Position numbers and translations under genes: made by a program
NCBI GenBank assembly: GCA_017645785.1
Contig: JAGCNW010000019.1
Span: 186,001-250,000, forward strand
DNA: 64,000 nt
Direction of reading: 5' to 3'
From: Treponema sp.
Lineage (GTDB): Bacteria > Spirochaetota > Spirochaetia > Treponematales > Treponemataceae
Notes under the pieces: generated by a model
The model's database searches: none
Seen by the model: the letters and a program-made list of their open reading frames with translations, nothing else
Told to the model about the DNA's origin: nothing
Shown: positions 33,695 through 43,204 of the stretch, in pieces
Layout of the letters: each line of letters begins with the position of its first letter
How positions within the stretch are numbered: the stretch's first letter is position 1

Positions 33695-34517
33695 CGCTGT
33701 AAGTGAATTTGACCAGTACATAATCAAGAAGCGTCCGGCAGAAAAGACTGACGACAAATTCTTCAAGATGATGAAAATTGTCGTTGGCGTTTTGTGCGGC
33801 TTGCTTTTGCTTGAAATCATTCTTTATAAATTTGTTCAGCCCAGCGTGAGAACTTCGCGCGTGGTTTTTGAAGGCCTCAAAAGCTACACGGCCGAAGAGT
33901 TGAACCAAGAAATTCTTCCTTTTTGCCGCGGAAACTATTTTAGCTTTGACACGGCCGCCGTCGCCTCCAAGCTTTCGTCTGTAAGCGGAATTGAGTCGGT
34001 TGAAATCGAAAAGCGCTTCCCCGACAAGATTGTCGCGAGAATTAAGGAGCGCGAAAGCGTCGCGATGACTTTTGTAAGCGACAACGGAAAGACGATTCCC
34101 GTTCAAATTGACAAAAACTGCGTTTTGTTTGAGTGCGGCTCGATCGGAGTCGATTCTTCCGTTCCGATTGTGTCTGGAATTCCTGTGGAATTCCTTTCTG
34201 GCGGAATGAGAATTCCCGCCAAGTACAGAACTTTGATCGACCAAATTGACCGCATAAGCGCTCTCCCGCAAAAGTATTTTGCCGCCATTTCTGAGATTTG
34301 CGTGCTTCCCAAGAAGTACGGAAACTACGAATTGATGATAATTCCCGTAAATTCCCGCGCGCGAGTTTTGACCGATAGAGCCTTGAATGAAGACGCGCTT
34401 CAGTATATGATGGTAGCGTTGGAAGTTGTAAACTCTATCGCGCCTAACGCCACCGAAATTGACTTGCGTTACGGCTCGATTTCTTACAGAATGCCACATG
34501 GAGGAAATCTTGAGTGA
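33681..34517 (+). CDS. ftsQ: division protein FtsQ/DivIB
   Basis: 278 residues. One membrane segment (IVVGVLCGLLLLEIILYKF, about residues 34-53) precedes a POTRA domain (VVFEGLKSYTAEELNQEILP and VEIEKRFPDKIVARIKERE) and the FtsQ beta domain. FtsQ links the cytoplasmic ring with the septal synthase through FtsL. The ATG at 33681 has GGGAGAG upstream and lies inside the ftsW end. Its stop overlaps the start of ftsA. Confidence 0.88.
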   Translation: MSDYSAVSEFDQYIIKKRPAEKTDDKFFKMMKIVVGVLCGLLLLEIILYKFVQPSVRTSRVVFEGLKSYTAEELNQEILPFCRGNYFSFDTAAVASKLSSVSGIESVEIEKRFPDKIVARIKERESVAMTFVSDNGKTIPVQIDKNCVLFECGSIGVDSSVPIVSGIPVEFLSGGMRIPAKYRTLIDQIDRISALPQKYFAAISEICVLPKKYGNYELMIIPVNSRARVLTDRALNEDALQYMMVALEVVNSIAPNATEIDLRYGSISYRMPHGGNLE

Positions 34518-35748
34518 TATTATAGTTGGCCTTGACGTTGGAACAAGCGTCGTTCGCGTGGCGATCGGCGAATTGACAGAAGACGGCAAAATCGAAATTA
34601 TCGGCCTTAGCCATAAAAAATCCCAAGGACTCAGAAACGGAGCGATCGTAAACCTTGAGGCCGCCAGCGCCATCATTAAGGAAGCGGTTGACGCGGCCGA
34701 GCAAAACGCCGGCTTTGAAGTTGAGTCTTGCGTGGCGGCGATTGGAGGCCCGCAGATTGAATGCCTCAATTCCAGGGGCCAGGCCGCCGTTTCAAAGCGC
34801 GGAAAGGCAAACGGCGAGATAACCAGGGCCGACGTTGACCGCGTTATAGAAAACGCCCGCAGCGTTCCTGTCGCTCCCGACAAAGAAATATTGCACGTAA
34901 TTCCCAAAAGCTATATAGTCGACCAGGTTGGCGGAATAAAGGATCCGATCAACATGATGGGCGTCCGCTTGGAAACAGAAATCCATATCGTGACCGCTTC
35001 AAAGACCGCCATTCAAAACATCCGCGATTGCGTAAACCGCGCCGGATACGACCTTGACCGCATAATGCAAAAGACCCTCGCCGCCGCCCAAGCGGTCGTC
35101 CACCAGGACGAGATGGAGCTTGGCTCGATCTTGATTGACCTTGGAGCGGGAACGACGGACGTTTTGGTATTGCATGACGGCGCTCCTCTTACCAGCTTTT
35201 CTTTGAAGAATTGCGGCTACTACGTTACAAACGACATTGCGATTGTAAAGGGCATTTCGCCGGCCGCCGCCGAAGAGATAAAAGTCAACGACGGCTGCTG
35301 CTACTTGGATATGCTTGACAATCCGCGTGAAGTTACAATTCCTGGAGTAGGCGGCCGTCCGCCGGAGCTTACAAGCCAGACAGAGATTTGCGAAATCATC
35401 CAGCCGCGCATGGAAGAAATATTCATGACCGTTCGAAGCGAAATCGTTCGCAAGACCGATTTGACTCGCCTTAGCGGAAACATTATTTTGACCGGCGGCG
35501 GCGCGCAAATGGAAGGCGTTTTGGAATTGGCCAAGAATGTTTTTGGCACCACGGCCGTTCGCCTGGGAATTCCAGAAAGTCTTGGCGGAATAGAAGAGGA
35601 TTACCGAAAGCCCGAATGGGCCACGGCGATAGGCTTGGTCATCTCGCAAAAAGACGCGATGGTGCAAGCGGCCAAAGCGCCCCGCAGCAAAAAGCAGCAA
35701 AGCTCGAGCGGCGGCATTTGGCAAAAACTTAAAAAGGCATTTTTTTAA
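34510..35748 (+). CDS. ftsA: cell division actin homologue FtsA
   Basis: 412 residues from a TTG at 34510. This start is favoured because GGAGG at 34500-34504 is 5 nt before it and the protein then begins MSDIIVGLDVGTSVVRVAIG, the normal FtsA opening; the ATG at 34498 has no ribosome site. Phosphate loops LIDLGAGTTDVLVLHDG and NIILTGGGAQMEGVLELAK, the SHS2/1C domain and a C-terminal amphipathic helix (GIWQKLKKAFF) that tethers FtsA to the membrane are all seen. It overlaps ftsQ by 8 nt. FtsA anchors FtsZ at the division site. Confidence 0.93.
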   Translation: MSDIIVGLDVGTSVVRVAIGELTEDGKIEIIGLSHKKSQGLRNGAIVNLEAASAIIKEAVDAAEQNAGFEVESCVAAIGGPQIECLNSRGQAAVSKRGKANGEITRADVDRVIENARSVPVAPDKEILHVIPKSYIVDQVGGIKDPINMMGVRLETEIHIVTASKTAIQNIRDCVNRAGYDLDRIMQKTLAAAQAVVHQDEMELGSILIDLGAGTTDVLVLHDGAPLTSFSLKNCGYYVTNDIAIVKGISPAAAEEIKVNDGCCYLDMLDNPREVTIPGVGGRPPELTSQTEICEIIQPRMEEIFMTVRSEIVRKTDLTRLSGNIILTGGGAQMEGVLELAKNVFGTTAVRLGIPESLGGIEEDYRKPEWATAIGLVISQKDAMVQAAKAPRSKKQQSSSGGIWQKLKKAFF

Positions 35749-35781
35749 TTTGTAGATATATACAGTGGGAGGAATAAAAAA

Positions 35782-37122
35782 ATGAGTTTGATGGAACATT
35801 CAATTGTTGACAGCGAGGGCAAGACATTGTTGACCCCTAATCCGACAAAGATTAAGGTTGTCGGTTGCGGTGGAGGCGGTTCTAACGCCGTCAACAGAAT
35901 GATTGACGCAAAGATTCCTAACGTTGATTTTATCGTAATCAACACGGACTTGCAGGCCCTTAACTATTCGCGCGCCGAAACTAAAGTCGCCATTGGCCAA
36001 AAGGTTACCGGCGGTTTGGGAGCGGGAGCCAATCCTGACATTGGCGAACAGGCTGCCGAAGAAGACAAGGAAAACATCAAGAACATTTTGGCCGGCGCCA
36101 ACATGGTTTTTGTAACAGCCGGAATGGGCGGCGGCACTGGAACTGGTTCCGCTCCTGTAGTCGCTAGAATCGCCCGCGAAATGGGCGCTTTGACAGTCGG
36201 CGTCGTAACGACTCCCTTTGACTTTGAAGGCGCGATAAGAATGAACGTCGCCAAAGCCGGCATCGAAAAGCTTCACAAAGAAGTTGACTCTTTGATCGTA
36301 ATTCCCAACCAGCAGCTTATAAAAGTAATCGACAAGAAGGCTCCGATCACAGAAGCCTTCCGCGTTGCCGACGATGTTTTGCGCCACGGCGTTGAAGGCA
36401 TCTCTCGCATCATCACAATGCCTGGCGAAGTCAACACAGACTTTGCCGACGTAACGGCCGCCATGAAGGGCCAGGGCGACGCTTTGCTTGGCGTTGGAAT
36501 TGGAAAGGGCGAGAACCGCGCGGTTGACGCGGCCACAAGCGCCATCAACAATCCTTTGCTCGAAGACATGAACATCGACGGAGCCAAGAATATTTTGATC
36601 AACGTTTCTTCTTGCGGAAACGTTTCATTGTGCGAAACAGAAGAAATGGCCAAGATCATCACCGCTTCGGCAGATCCCAAGAGCCGCGTGTTCTGGGGCA
36701 ATGTCGTTGACCCGACAATGGGCGAAGACGATTTGAGCGTTACCGTAATCGCCACTGGCTTTAAGCAAGCCGCCGCGATCGAAGCCGCTAAAACAGTCGC
36801 TTCTCAAGAATCAAAAAAGGCCGTGAGCGAGAATCTTTTGGACTACGGCGAGTTTGACAGCTTGATGCATGGAAACGCTGTTCACCAAAAGAAAGAGTCT
36901 CTTTATGACGAAGACGACGTTTACGAAAGCGAGAGCGAAGGCGACGACCTTGAGGACAAGGCTGAGTCAGGAACTTTGGGAAAAGATTTGGCCGCCTCTT
37001 ACAGCGCCCGTCCCAGCCGCTTGTCTATTGAGCCGCCCGCGGGCTTTTCTGCCAGCGACGACCTTTCACAGCCGGCCTGCTGGAGAAACAGGGGCTTGAG
37101 CCGCGAAATCAACTTGCGCTAG
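35782..37122 (+). CDS. ftsZ: cell division tubulin homologue FtsZ
   Basis: 446 residues. The GTP-binding signature [16 protein letters not shown], the N-terminal [17 protein letters not shown], the T7 loop [20 protein letters not shown] and the tubulin-like C-terminal domain are intact. A long acidic linker (about residues 345-415) leads to a basic tail ([17 protein letters not shown]), which probably holds the FtsA-binding peptide in a diverged form. GGGAGG precedes the ATG. FtsZ forms the contractile division ring. Confidence 0.95.
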   Translation: MSLMEHSIVDSEGKTLLTPNPTKIKVVGCGGGGSNAVNRMIDAKIPNVDFIVINTDLQALNYSRAETKVAIGQKVTGGLGAGANPDIGEQAAEEDKENIKNILAGANMVFVTAGMGGGTGTGSAPVVARIAREMGALTVGVVTTPFDFEGAIRMNVAKAGIEKLHKEVDSLIVIPNQQLIKVIDKKAPITEAFRVADDVLRHGVEGISRIITMPGEVNTDFADVTAAMKGQGDALLGVGIGKGENRAVDAATSAINNPLLEDMNIDGAKNILINVSSCGNVSLCETEEMAKIITASADPKSRVFWGNVVDPTMGEDDLSVTVIATGFKQAAAIEAAKTVASQESKKAVSENLLDYGEFDSLMHGNAVHQKKESLYDEDDVYESESEGDDLEDKAESGTLGKDLAASYSARPSRLSIEPPAGFSASDDLSQPACWRNRGLSREINLR

Positions 37123-37137
37123 TTTTAGGTTTTGACG

Positions 37138-38040
37138 ATGACTTCAGATGAGGCGCTGAAAAGGTTCTACGCCAATTTGATTATGGTTGACGGCCGGTCA
37201 GAATTGACAGCGCAAACATACAATACGGCGGCAAAGGAATTTTTGGGCTATCTGAAGCGTCAAAATATAGATTTGCAAAAAGTGACCGTCAAGGATTTGC
37301 TTTACTACTTGTCCAGCAGAAAGACTGACGGTTGCTCGGAGCTTACGCTTGCCAAGGACATCAGCGCCTTGCGCGCTCTTGGAGCCTTTTTGGTTTTGGA
37401 GAATGTCTGGCAGCAAAACGAGGCTCTTGTTTTGGACAGGCCCAAGGCCCATCGTTCTTTGCCAAGAGTTTTGAGCGTCGATCAAGTCGATTCCTTGTTG
37501 GCTTCGATTGACACTTCAAACGATTTGGGCGTTCGGGACCGCGCGCTTTTTGAACTTATCTATTCTTGCGGCCTCAGAATCAGCGAAGCGGCGACGCTTC
37601 AAATCGGCAACTTGCACTTGAACGAAATGCTTTTGCTTGTTCGCGGAAAAGGCGACAAGGAAAGAATCGTTCCTTTTGGAGACGCTGCAAAAGAATGGCT
37701 TGAGCGCTATTTGTCGCAAGTAAGGCCGCGCTTGGTCGGAAAAAAAATCGTTCCGACTGTTTTTGTAAATTACAAGGGCGAGCCGATTTCCCGAAAGGGA
37801 GTTTGGAAGCGCTTTAAGGAGCTTGAAGCGCTTACTGGAATTGATTGCAAGGTGCACACTTTGCGCCATTCCTTCGCGACTCATTTGCTTAGCGGGGGAG
37901 CGGACTTGCGCAGCGTGCAGGCCTTGCTGGGCCACTCGGATTTGGCCACAACGCAGATTTACACTCACGTAAGCGATTCCGAATTGCGTGATTACCATAA
38001 AGAATATTTTCCGGGTCATTCCGAAAAAACTGGGAGTTGA
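37138..38040 (+). CDS. xerD: tyrosine recombinase, XerD-like
   Basis: 300 residues from the ATG at 37138 (a TTG at 37132 is possible). The SAM-like N-terminal domain is followed by the catalytic core with Arg in SCGLRISEAATL, His-x-x-Arg in VHTLRHSFATHLL, and His with Tyr nucleophile in LLGHSDLATTQIYTHV. Xer recombinases resolve chromosome dimers at dif. A second Xer protein is encoded at 42016, so this one is called XerD-like, but the C/D assignment is from context rather than decisive residues. Confidence 0.85.
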   Translation: MTSDEALKRFYANLIMVDGRSELTAQTYNTAAKEFLGYLKRQNIDLQKVTVKDLLYYLSSRKTDGCSELTLAKDISALRALGAFLVLENVWQQNEALVLDRPKAHRSLPRVLSVDQVDSLLASIDTSNDLGVRDRALFELIYSCGLRISEAATLQIGNLHLNEMLLLVRGKGDKERIVPFGDAAKEWLERYLSQVRPRLVGKKIVPTVFVNYKGEPISRKGVWKRFKELEALTGIDCKVHTLRHSFATHLLSGGADLRSVQALLGHSDLATTQIYTHVSDSELRDYHKEYFPGHSEKTGS

Positions 38041-38042
38041 TT

Positions 38043-38765
38043 ATGAAGAAAATTGTTTTGCCCATCGCCGCGCTTTGTCTTTTGGCTTTGTCTTCTTGTA
38101 CAAAATCAAACAAGACAATCATAAGAATGCAGCACATAGAGGAAGGCGTTGCCAGCCCCACCAGCATAGAAGAATTGAAGGACGCCATTTCTAAGTATGA
38201 GGAACGGGTCGCCGACATTCAGCTTGCAAACGGACAAATAGGAATTTGGCACAAGATTCTTGCCACCCGCTACCTTGACAAAAAAATGTACGGCGAGGCG
38301 CTAAAGAGCTTCCAGACGGCCTTGCAATATTATCCCGACAACCAAAACCTTTATTATTACGTAGGCCTTTGCGCCGGCTACATGTCGCACGCTTCGATGG
38401 ACTTTGACGCGGACGGCTATTCCGAAAAGCGCGAAAACTACCTTAAGCTTAGCGAAGACGCTTACTTGCGCGCGATTGAGATAGAGCCAAGATACGCGCG
38501 GGCCCTTTACGGAATTTCCATTTTGTACGTCTTTGAGCTTGGTGAGGACGAAAAGGCCATTCCTTATTTGGAAAAGCTTTTGACGATCGAGACAAAAAAT
38601 ATCGACGCGATGTTTGTTTTGGCCCGCGCTTATTACATGAACTATGACTTTGACAAGGCGGTCGAAATGTACGACAAAATCATTTCGCTCACAAAGTCTC
38701 CGGAGCGCAAAGCCGAGGCCGAAGCCAACCGAGAGGTTGTCAAAAACGCTGCGTACACAAACTAA
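38043..38765 (+). CDS. TPR lipoprotein of unknown function
   Basis: 240 residues from the ATG at 38043 with GGGAG at 38032-38036. A lipoprotein signal ends LLALSSCTKSN. At least three TPR units follow: KMYGEALKSFQTALQYYPDN, AYLRAIEIEPRYARALYGIS and YDFDKAVEMYDKIISL. It starts 2 nt after the Xer gene and is probably cotranscribed with it and the division cluster. Such lipoproteins often act as scaffolds for envelope assembly; the partner is not known. Confidence 0.8.
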   Translation: MKKIVLPIAALCLLALSSCTKSNKTIIRMQHIEEGVASPTSIEELKDAISKYEERVADIQLANGQIGIWHKILATRYLDKKMYGEALKSFQTALQYYPDNQNLYYYVGLCAGYMSHASMDFDADGYSEKRENYLKLSEDAYLRAIEIEPRYARALYGISILYVFELGEDEKAIPYLEKLLTIETKNIDAMFVLARAYYMNYDFDKAVEMYDKIISLTKSPERKAEAEANREVVKNAAYTN

Positions 38766-38841
38766 AAAAAATTGAAAAAATTTTTGTAAAAAAGGCCAAA
38801 ATTTCCATAAAAATTCATATCTTATATTCAGAGGAATTTTT

Positions 38842-39831
38842 ATGGAAAACACAATTCTTGCGATCGCTCTTTCGGCGGTCGATTTTCTAAACGCCTTTGA
38901 AAAGACTCTTCTCTTGCAGGAACTAAAGGCCCTTGAGCGCGGGGGCGCGAACCCCCTTGACTTTTTTAAAGCCGCTTCCTACGACCAAATCGCAGAGCTT
39001 TCAAAGCGGGACAAGGAGCGGCCTCTAAGAGTCCGCCGCTGGAATCCCCAAGAGCTTGTCCGCCTTGCAAAAAAGAGCGCGATGGAGGCGAAGGTTCTTG
39101 GCGTAAATTATGTCTTGCTTGGCTGCGATTTGTATCCTCCGCTTTTAAAAGAAATCCCAGACCCTCCATTCGCGCTTTTTTACCGCGGAAACATAAGGGC
39201 GCTTTGTTCCAAGACCGTAAGCGTTGTCGGAACCCGCCGCCTTAGCCCGGAGGGAAGAAAGGCCGCCAAGGAGTTTTCTTACGAGGCGGCGGCGGCCGGC
39301 TATTGCGTTGTAAGCGGCTTGGCCTTGGGAGCGGACGGATGCGCCCACATGGGAGCGGTGGACGCTTTTTTTGACGGAAGGGCGGGGACTGTCAACACCG
39401 CCGCCGTTCTTGCATGCGGCGTGGACAATGTTTTTCCGCCCAGCCACAAAAAATTGGCGGGCCAAATAATCCAAAACGGCGGCGTGGTCCTAAGCGAATG
39501 GGCGCCCGGCGTTCCCGGCGAAAAATGGCGCTTTGTAAGCCGAAACCGCATAATAGCCGGCTTGTCCCCGGCGACGCTGGTTGTGCAAGCGCCTCCAGGA
39601 AGCGGCGCCCTTTTGACGGCGGACTTCGCGCTGGGCTACAACCGCGAAGTGTGTTTCCACGAGGCTTGTTTTTGCAAAAACGCGCTCGTCCTTTCTGGCT
39701 TGGTTCATAAAAATCTGGAGGCTCAAAGCGGGACTGCCGCCGCCCGAAAAATTGAGACCCGGCCTGAGGTTTATGTGGCTGACGGAGCCCGTGTAGTCTC
39801 TTCTTTTGAGGATTTTTCAAGGAATTTTTAA
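38842..39831 (+). CDS. dprA: DNA processing protein DprA/Smf
   Basis: 329 residues. The Rossmann domain carries VSVVGTRRLSPEGRKAAKEF, YCVVSGLALGADGCAHMGAV, AAVLACGVDNVFPPSHKKLA and FVSRNRIIAGLSP, all DprA signatures. DprA loads RecA on incoming single-stranded DNA; many bacteria keep it without known competence. GAGGA lies 7 nt before the ATG. Order dprA-topA-xerC-hslV-hslU is the same as in Bacillus (smf-topA-codV-clpQ-clpY), supporting all five calls. Confidence 0.92.
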   Translation: MENTILAIALSAVDFLNAFEKTLLLQELKALERGGANPLDFFKAASYDQIAELSKRDKERPLRVRRWNPQELVRLAKKSAMEAKVLGVNYVLLGCDLYPPLLKEIPDPPFALFYRGNIRALCSKTVSVVGTRRLSPEGRKAAKEFSYEAAAAGYCVVSGLALGADGCAHMGAVDAFFDGRAGTVNTAAVLACGVDNVFPPSHKKLAGQIIQNGGVVLSEWAPGVPGEKWRFVSRNRIIAGLSPATLVVQAPPGSGALLTADFALGYNREVCFHEACFCKNALVLSGLVHKNLEAQSGTAAARKIETRPEVYVADGARVVSSFEDFSRNF

Positions 39832-39848
39832 GTCAGAGAAAATTTCCC

Positions 39849-39877
39849 TTGACAAGTGGGAAAAAGAGCGTTATCTT
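39849..39877 (+). promoter_or_regulatory. promoter of topA
   Basis: Perfect -35 TTGACA at 39849-39854, 17-bp spacer, -10 TATCTT at 39872-39877. The predicted start (about 39884) lies only 4 nt or so before the ATG at 39888, which is not in the main topA frame. A further TATAAT at 39879-39884 is too far from the -35 for use with it. Confidence 0.6.
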
Positions 39878-39949
39878 CTATAATAATATGGCAAAAGCAA
39901 AGGAAAGACTAAAAAAAGCGCTAAAGCGGAAAAGAATACTCTTGTAATC

Positions 39950-42019
39950 GTGGAGTCCCCTGCAAAGGCCCACACAATTGAAAAGTATCTTGGACCGGGC
40001 TACACGGTAAAGGCTTCAATGGGCCACTTGATTGACCTTCCAAAGTCAAGAATGGCGATCGACACCGAAAATAATTTTGCGCCCGAATATATAACCGTTC
40101 GCGGAAAGGCCAAGCTTTTAAAGGAATTGCAAAAGGACGCAAAAAAATCCACGCTCGTCTTGCTCGCGTCGGATAACGACCGCGAGGGAGAGGCCATCGC
40201 TTGGCACTTGAACAACGCGCTCAAAGAAAAAACCGACGCTCCAATTCATAGAATTGTTTTTAACGAAATCACTCCTGTCGCGATTAAGGAAGCCGTTCAG
40301 CATCCCGGCGACATTTCGGAGCCAAAAGTAAACGCGCAAAAGGCCCGCCGCATTCTTGACCGCTTGGTTGGCTACAACCTTAGTCCTCTTTTGTGGGCAA
40401 AAGTTAAGAACGGACTTAGCGCCGGCCGCGTTCAGTCTGTCGCTTTGCGCTTGATTTGCGAGCGCGAAAAAGAAGTCGAAGAATTCATTCCGGAAGAATA
40501 TTGGAGCCTCGACGCGGACTTTGCAAAGGGAAAGTCTTCGTTCACCGCGCAGCTTGTTTCCTACAAAGGCGAAAAGCCCTCGCTTAAAAACGAGGCGCAA
40601 GTCAACGAGATAATCGATCAAATCAAAAACGCCGAGTGCAAGGTGAGCGCGATAAAGGCCACTGACAAAGTTGTTCGACCAAAGCCTCCGTTCACCACCT
40701 CAAAGTTGCAGCAAGCCGCGGCCAACCGCTTGGGCTTCACTTCGCGCAAAACGATGCAAATCGCGCAGCAGCTTTATGAAGGCGTCAACATCGGTTCAAC
40801 CCGCGTCGGTCTTATCACATACATGCGCACCGACAGCGTTCGCATTTCGCAAACCGCTTTGACTGAAATCCGCGAATGGATACAAAAAAATTATCCGGAC
40901 GACCTTCCTGCCGAGCCGATTGAATACACAGTCGGAAAGGGAGCGCAGGACGCGCACGAAGGCATCCGCCCGACATACGTTTCTTACACGCCCGAAAGCG
41001 TAAAGGAATATCTTACCCGCGACCAATTGCGCCTTTATACAATCATTTGGGAACGTCTTGTTTCAAGCCAAATGAACAACGCCAAGACCCGCACGACCAG
41101 CGCCGAGATCACAGCCGGCGAGGCGGTCTTCAGGGCCAGCGCGAGCAAGATTGTCGACAAGGGCTTTTATCGCGTCATCCATTTGCTTTCTTCAAAAGAA
41201 GACGTGACCGGCTCGCTTCCTTCGCTCAAAGAAGGAGAAGTCTTGGCCAGCGGAAAATTCTATCCCGAGCAGCACTTTACGCAAGGCCCCGCGCGCTATA
41301 CCGACGCTTCCATCGTAAAGACATTGGAAGAGCGCGGCATCGGACGGCCTTCAACATACGCGCCTATCATCAGCGTTTTGCTTGACCGCTACTATGTGAC
41401 GCGCACCAACAAGCAGTTGGTTCCAACCTTGCTTGGAAAAATGATCAGCAAAATTTTGGTGGAGTCATTCCCGCAAATCATCGACGAAGAATTTACCGCG
41501 CAGGTAGAAAACGACCTTGATAAAGTTGAGCAGGACGACTTGGTTTGGACCGACATGATCAGCCAATTCTATTCGCCCTTTAAAACTCGCGTCGGCCAAG
41601 TTATGGAAAAGACCGAAAGCGTCAAAGGCTTCTTGGACGAACAAACCGACAAGGTTTGCGAACTTTGCGGAAAGCCGATGATAAAAAAGTTGGGCCGCTT
41701 TGGCTTCTTCTTGGCGTGCTCTGGCTTCCCGGCCTGCCACAACACAAAGTCCGTTCCGCTTGCAAAATGCCCGGTTCCCGGTTGCGGCGGCGAGATTGTC
41801 GAGCGAAAGACAAAGGGCAGGGGAAAGGCCTTTTACGGCTGCACCAACTATCCCAAGTGCACCTTTATCAGCCACTTTAAGCCGATCGACTCTTACTGTC
41901 CTAAGTGCGGATGGTTCCTTGTCGAAAAATACGACAAAAAGAACGGCGCCTACAAGAGCTGCATAAACCCTGACTGCGACTACTTGCACTCCGCTGACGA
42001 CGACGAAAAGGACAAATGA
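39950..42019 (+). CDS. topA: DNA topoisomerase I; N-terminus split by an apparent frameshift
   Basis: The main frame gives 689 residues from a GTG at 39950, but that start cuts through the first Toprim strand: the frame upstream reads NTLVIV before ESPAKAHTIEKYLGPG, as in all TopA proteins, and has no start codon back to a stop at 39884. The ATG at 39888 lies in the neighbouring frame and would join if one A were added to the A7 run at 39911-39917, or by a -1 slip there. The rest is complete: Toprim LLASDNDREGEAIAW, active-site Tyr in LITYMRTDSVRIS and three C-terminal Cys4 zinc ribbons. It relaxes negative supercoils. Overlaps xerC by 4 nt. Confidence 0.88.
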   Translation: MESPAKAHTIEKYLGPGYTVKASMGHLIDLPKSRMAIDTENNFAPEYITVRGKAKLLKELQKDAKKSTLVLLASDNDREGEAIAWHLNNALKEKTDAPIHRIVFNEITPVAIKEAVQHPGDISEPKVNAQKARRILDRLVGYNLSPLLWAKVKNGLSAGRVQSVALRLICEREKEVEEFIPEEYWSLDADFAKGKSSFTAQLVSYKGEKPSLKNEAQVNEIIDQIKNAECKVSAIKATDKVVRPKPPFTTSKLQQAAANRLGFTSRKTMQIAQQLYEGVNIGSTRVGLITYMRTDSVRISQTALTEIREWIQKNYPDDLPAEPIEYTVGKGAQDAHEGIRPTYVSYTPESVKEYLTRDQLRLYTIIWERLVSSQMNNAKTRTTSAEITAGEAVFRASASKIVDKGFYRVIHLLSSKEDVTGSLPSLKEGEVLASGKFYPEQHFTQGPARYTDASIVKTLEERGIGRPSTYAPIISVLLDRYYVTRTNKQLVPTLLGKMISKILVESFPQIIDEEFTAQVENDLDKVEQDDLVWTDMISQFYSPFKTRVGQVMEKTESVKGFLDEQTDKVCELCGKPMIKKLGRFGFFLACSGFPACHNTKSVPLAKCPVPGCGGEIVERKTKGRGKAFYGCTNYPKCTFISHFKPIDSYCPKCGWFLVEKYDKKNGAYKSCINPDCDYLHSADDDEKDK

Positions 42020-42912
42020 CGGTAAAGGATTCTTGCGAAGAATTTTTGCTTTATCTTTCCACCGTTCGCGGAATGACGGAAAACACCGTTCGTTCTTATG
42101 GCGAGGACTATAAAAAGCTGAACGAATTTTTGGGCGAGGACGCGCAAATCAACAAAGTTTCTTTGCAGGACTTGCGTTTTTGCGTCGGCTCCTTAAGCGC
42201 CCAAAAATTTTCGGTGGCTTCGATAAACCGTTTTATAGCCAGCGTCCGAGCCCTTTTTGCCTACAGCCAAAAATTCGGCCGCTTGCAAATTAATCCCGCG
42301 CTTCAAATCAAAACATTAAAGGCTCCCAAGCATTTGCCCAATTTTATGACGGGAACGGAGGTCGACGCGCTTTGCGACGCTCCCCAAAAGAACGAGCTTT
42401 TGTGGGCCAGCCGCGACAAGGCTATTTTTGAAATGCTTTATTCCTCCGGCTGCCGCGTTGCCGAACTTGCATCCCTTAAATTGAGCGACTTTTCCAACGG
42501 CGGAAAGTCCGCTCTTGTCACCGGAAAAGGAAAAAAAGACCGAATCGTTTACTTTGAGGACGACGCGGTCAAGGCTCTTAAAGGCTATTTGTCGGAGCGC
42601 AAGGCCCTTCTTTTGAGGCTAAAAGTTCCTGGACAAAAGGCGCTTTTTGTGAACAGAAAAGGCGGCGCGCTTTCCACGCGAGGCTTGCGCTGGATTGTCA
42701 GCCGCTATTCCGGCCCCGAAGGAACCAACCGCCACGTGTCTCCCCACGCCTTCAGGCACACTTTCGCGACGTCAATGCTTTCTAGCGGCGCCGACGTCCG
42801 CGTCGTCCAAGAAATGCTTGGCCACGCGAGCATTTCCACAACCCAGCGCTACACCCACGTGACGACCCAGCAGCTGATTGACATCTACAAGCAGGCGCAT
42901 CCGCACGGCTAG
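42016..42912 (+). CDS. xerC: tyrosine recombinase, XerC/CodV-like
   Basis: 298 residues. N-terminal SAM-like domain (TVRGMTENTVRSYGEDYKKL), then catalytic Arg in SSGCRVAELASL, Lys in VTGKGKKDRIV, HxxR in PHAFRHTFATSML and His/Tyr in MLGHASISTTQRYTHV. Position between topA and hslVU is that of codV/xerC in other bacteria. It should act with the XerD-like protein at dif. The ATG overlaps the topA stop. A 292-bp repeat-filled gap follows. Confidence 0.9.
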   Translation: MTVKDSCEEFLLYLSTVRGMTENTVRSYGEDYKKLNEFLGEDAQINKVSLQDLRFCVGSLSAQKFSVASINRFIASVRALFAYSQKFGRLQINPALQIKTLKAPKHLPNFMTGTEVDALCDAPQKNELLWASRDKAIFEMLYSSGCRVAELASLKLSDFSNGGKSALVTGKGKKDRIVYFEDDAVKALKGYLSERKALLLRLKVPGQKALFVNRKGGALSTRGLRWIVSRYSGPEGTNRHVSPHAFRHTFATSMLSSGADVRVVQEMLGHASISTTQRYTHVTTQQLIDIYKQAHPHG

Positions 42913-42939
42913 CGCAATATGAACACAATAACAAAAAAT

Positions 42940-43136
42940 GCTCCCAGTCGCGGCTGCGTCCGATCGGCGCCGCTTGATAACTGCGCTATACGCGCATTGC
43001 GCCTTGAAACTATCTACGTCTGCCGCTATCGCGGCAGGCGCAAAGCGAGTGTCGCCGCCAGCCGCCCCGCTCCTTACTGCGTTTTGCTTTTGGAAGTTTA
43101 TTCAACTGCACGCTCGCGCGGGCTGGCAATCGCGCA
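42940..43136. repeat. modular intergenic repeat, copy A
   Basis: Between xerC and hslV. The block at 42940-42974 (starting GCTCCCAGTCGCGGCTGCGT) matches 57540-57574 on the opposite strand with one mismatch in 35, and CGCCAGCCGCCCCGCTCCTT at 43056-43075 matches 57326-57307 exactly. A CCGCTATCGCGG hairpin lies in between at about 43023-43034. At 43093-43109 GAAGTTTATTCAACTGC is shared with 47485-47501. An open frame crosses the region (42919-43392) but has no support as a gene. Confidence 0.82.
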
Positions 43137-43169
43137 TTTTTTTACTGCTTCCATTGCGTTTGCCCTAAC

Positions 43170-43198
43170 TTGCCGTTCCCCCAAAAATTCATTATATT
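43170..43198 (+). promoter_or_regulatory. promoter of hslVU, predicted leaderless
   Basis: -35 TTGCCG at 43170-43175, 17-bp spacer, -10 TATATT at 43193-43198, 6 nt to the ATG at 43205. There is no ribosome-binding sequence. A second overlapping -10 (TATTAT, 43195-43200) would start inside the coding sequence. Confidence 0.6.
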
Positions 43199-43204
43199 AT
43201 AACT

